From Rostratula benghalensis (lineage: Eukaryota > Chordata > Aves > Charadriiformes > Rostratulidae): a stretch of DNA of 64,000 nt. The DNA lies in contig VXAI01000066.1 in assembly GCA_013399305.1 (NCBI GenBank), forward strand, positions 896,700 to 960,699. The letters run 5' to 3'. The notes under the pieces were generated by a model. It did no database searches and was not told the origin of the DNA. It saw only the letters and a program-made list of their open reading frames with translations. The translations under genes were made by a program, and so were the position numbers. Of the stretch, positions 62,834-64,000 are shown one piece after another; position 1 is the stretch's first letter; each line of letters begins with the position of its first letter.

Positions 62834-62882
62834 TGAAGGAATACAGGCTTTCCTGAATTTCTTTTATGAGTATTGACATGTT
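62834..62882 (-). CDS. weak candidate internal exon of the minus-strand gene
   Basis: The donor TTCA|GTAAGT is good. The acceptor needs the second AG of GCAGTAG, because the first would put TAG in frame. The 49 bases give 16 codons plus one base, with a peptide like SILIKEIQESLYSF, and fit in phase to 62481-62612. The pyrimidine tract is poor, so this is the weakest member of the chain. Confidence 0.25.
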
Positions 62883-63416
62883 CTACTGCAAAACTATACC
62901 TATTTGCACATACGTTAATTTCCAAAATTTTATAGAACTTCTCTTTATGTATGTCCTTAAAGGACAATATTTTAAAGGCACAATGAAACAAAGAGAAATT
63001 AAGAAGATACATAAATATAGAAAGGCCCAATTTTGTGCATGGAAGGGAATGCAATCTGGGCAGCTAAGCACCTCTTAATCTTCCAATCTGGAGGCGAGAA
63101 TTCAGGATTTTTCATCTTGGCTGAAGGGAAACCAGTCTGTGTGCCCTGAATTCTCTCCAGATTTTATGGATATGGAATCAGCAGTATGTCCCCATCAGTA
63201 GCCAAAATAGCTGTGTATGCTGCAAGATGATACACGTTCAGTGGGAAGTTTGGGAACAGTTTTCTGCCTTCATAGCCTCCTAAACTGAGAATGATTTGAG
63301 GTCAGCAGGACCCATGTACTCTATGAGCATGCAGAAACCAAGATTCAAAGGTTTTCTTCTGTATAGCAATGCTGGGGATTTTTTAACAACTGAAGTGCTG
63401 TTGTTTGTGGTTTCTT

Positions 63417-63444
63417 AAAAAAACAAACAAACAAACAAAAAAAA
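63417..63444 (+). repeat. (AAAC)n simple repeat
   Basis: Four to five AAAC units followed by an A run and a C-rich stretch. Short simple repeat. Confidence 0.85.
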
Positions 63445-63992
63445 CCCCACCCCAAACGAACCCAAAATGACAAAAAACAAAACCAGAATTTCTAGGTGCA
63501 ACTTTTTTCTTGTGTTATAAGAACACGAAAGCCAGACACCTTGCATCCCAATAAAACAAAGAAGACAGACAGGGAAATAGCATTGTTTTCACTTGACTAG
63601 AAAGAAACAGAAAAAAAAAAAAGAAAAAGAAACATTTAAAAGTACGCAGCATTGACACAATTAGATCTACCACATCTAGGTCAGCTGAGGATGCAGGATT
63701 CACACATCAATTATTTATTCAAAACTTCTGAACAACGCGTTTCAATAGGCAGCTTCTCAGCTGTGACTCTTCCCAGACCTAGTAGAACTACCACGCGATA
63801 TTCACATTACATAGCTCTGAAAAACAGGTCTCCACCTCATTTGAAAAACTCCAAAATGTATTTACTACTGATTAGCAACAGCTCTCCTGGGTTTGTGGTT
63901 GCGATCAGTCTTGGGATTTCACCACTTGTTCTCATTAATGGTTATGAAACCAGAAAAAGTGAACAGAGTGAAAAAGTTAGGTCTAAACTTAC

Positions 63993-64000
63993 CAGGCGAG
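63993..64000 (-). CDS. possible 3' edge of a further minus-strand exon, cut by window end
   Basis: The last eight bases, read on the minus strand, are followed by a consensus donor CTG|GTAAGT. If real, the exon continues beyond the window and would be the next upstream exon of the minus-strand model. Only the donor is visible, so the frame cannot be tested. Confidence 0.25.

Noticed and set aside
1..64000. tRNA, rRNA, CRISPR arrays, bacterial operons or prophage
   Set aside because: None of their sequence hallmarks were seen; the window is vertebrate nuclear DNA.

Overview
The window looks like a piece of a bird chromosome. It is AT-rich and has no operons, no ribosome-binding sites and no long open frames. 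It carries CR1 retroposons of the avian/amniote type: a well-preserved 3' end at 55713-56141, an older copy at 9663-9985, a very old one at 1890-2345, and a short 3' tail at 62225-62297. Apart from one degenerate MIR-like stretch I saw no SINEs. Most of the 64 kb reads as intron or intergenic DNA, so most apparent open frames are chance frames or repeat-derived.

The most coherent gene signal is on the minus strand. Reading from high to low coordinates, I can place a donor at the window edge (63993-64000) and exon-like blocks at 62834-62882, 62481-62612, 60360-60411, 59011-59074, 57957-58036, 36335-36426, 32499-32573 and a terminal block at 3228-3433. Each block has canonical AG/GT borders, except the last, which ends in TGA. 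From 62834 down, the codon phases match at every junction and a single open frame runs through all of them. The predicted product is a mostly helical, Leu/Ile/Cys-rich protein of roughly 240 residues within the window (C-terminal part). I do not recognise the family. Exons may be missing, especially in the 21 kb gap (36.4-58.0 kb) and the 29 kb gap (3.4-32.5 kb).

A second, weaker signal is on the plus strand inside the last intron of that model. An exon-like block of 63 codons (8143-8331) has a strong acceptor and donor, and a phase-compatible terminal block (14389-14547) is followed by AATAAA about 400 bases later. If both models are right, two genes overlap antisense, tail to tail.

The remaining content is repeats and composition features: a probable LTR fragment (53607-53991), a GC-rich island (46100-46345), poly-G, poly-A and AAAC/GTTT simple repeats, one G-quadruplex motif, a small imperfect tandem duplication, and AT-rich blocks with clustered TAATTA-type motifs that could be conserved non-coding elements. 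I found no tRNA, rRNA, CRISPR array, complete transposon or novel defence-like system. All gene calls were made by eye without homology search and should be treated as hypotheses.
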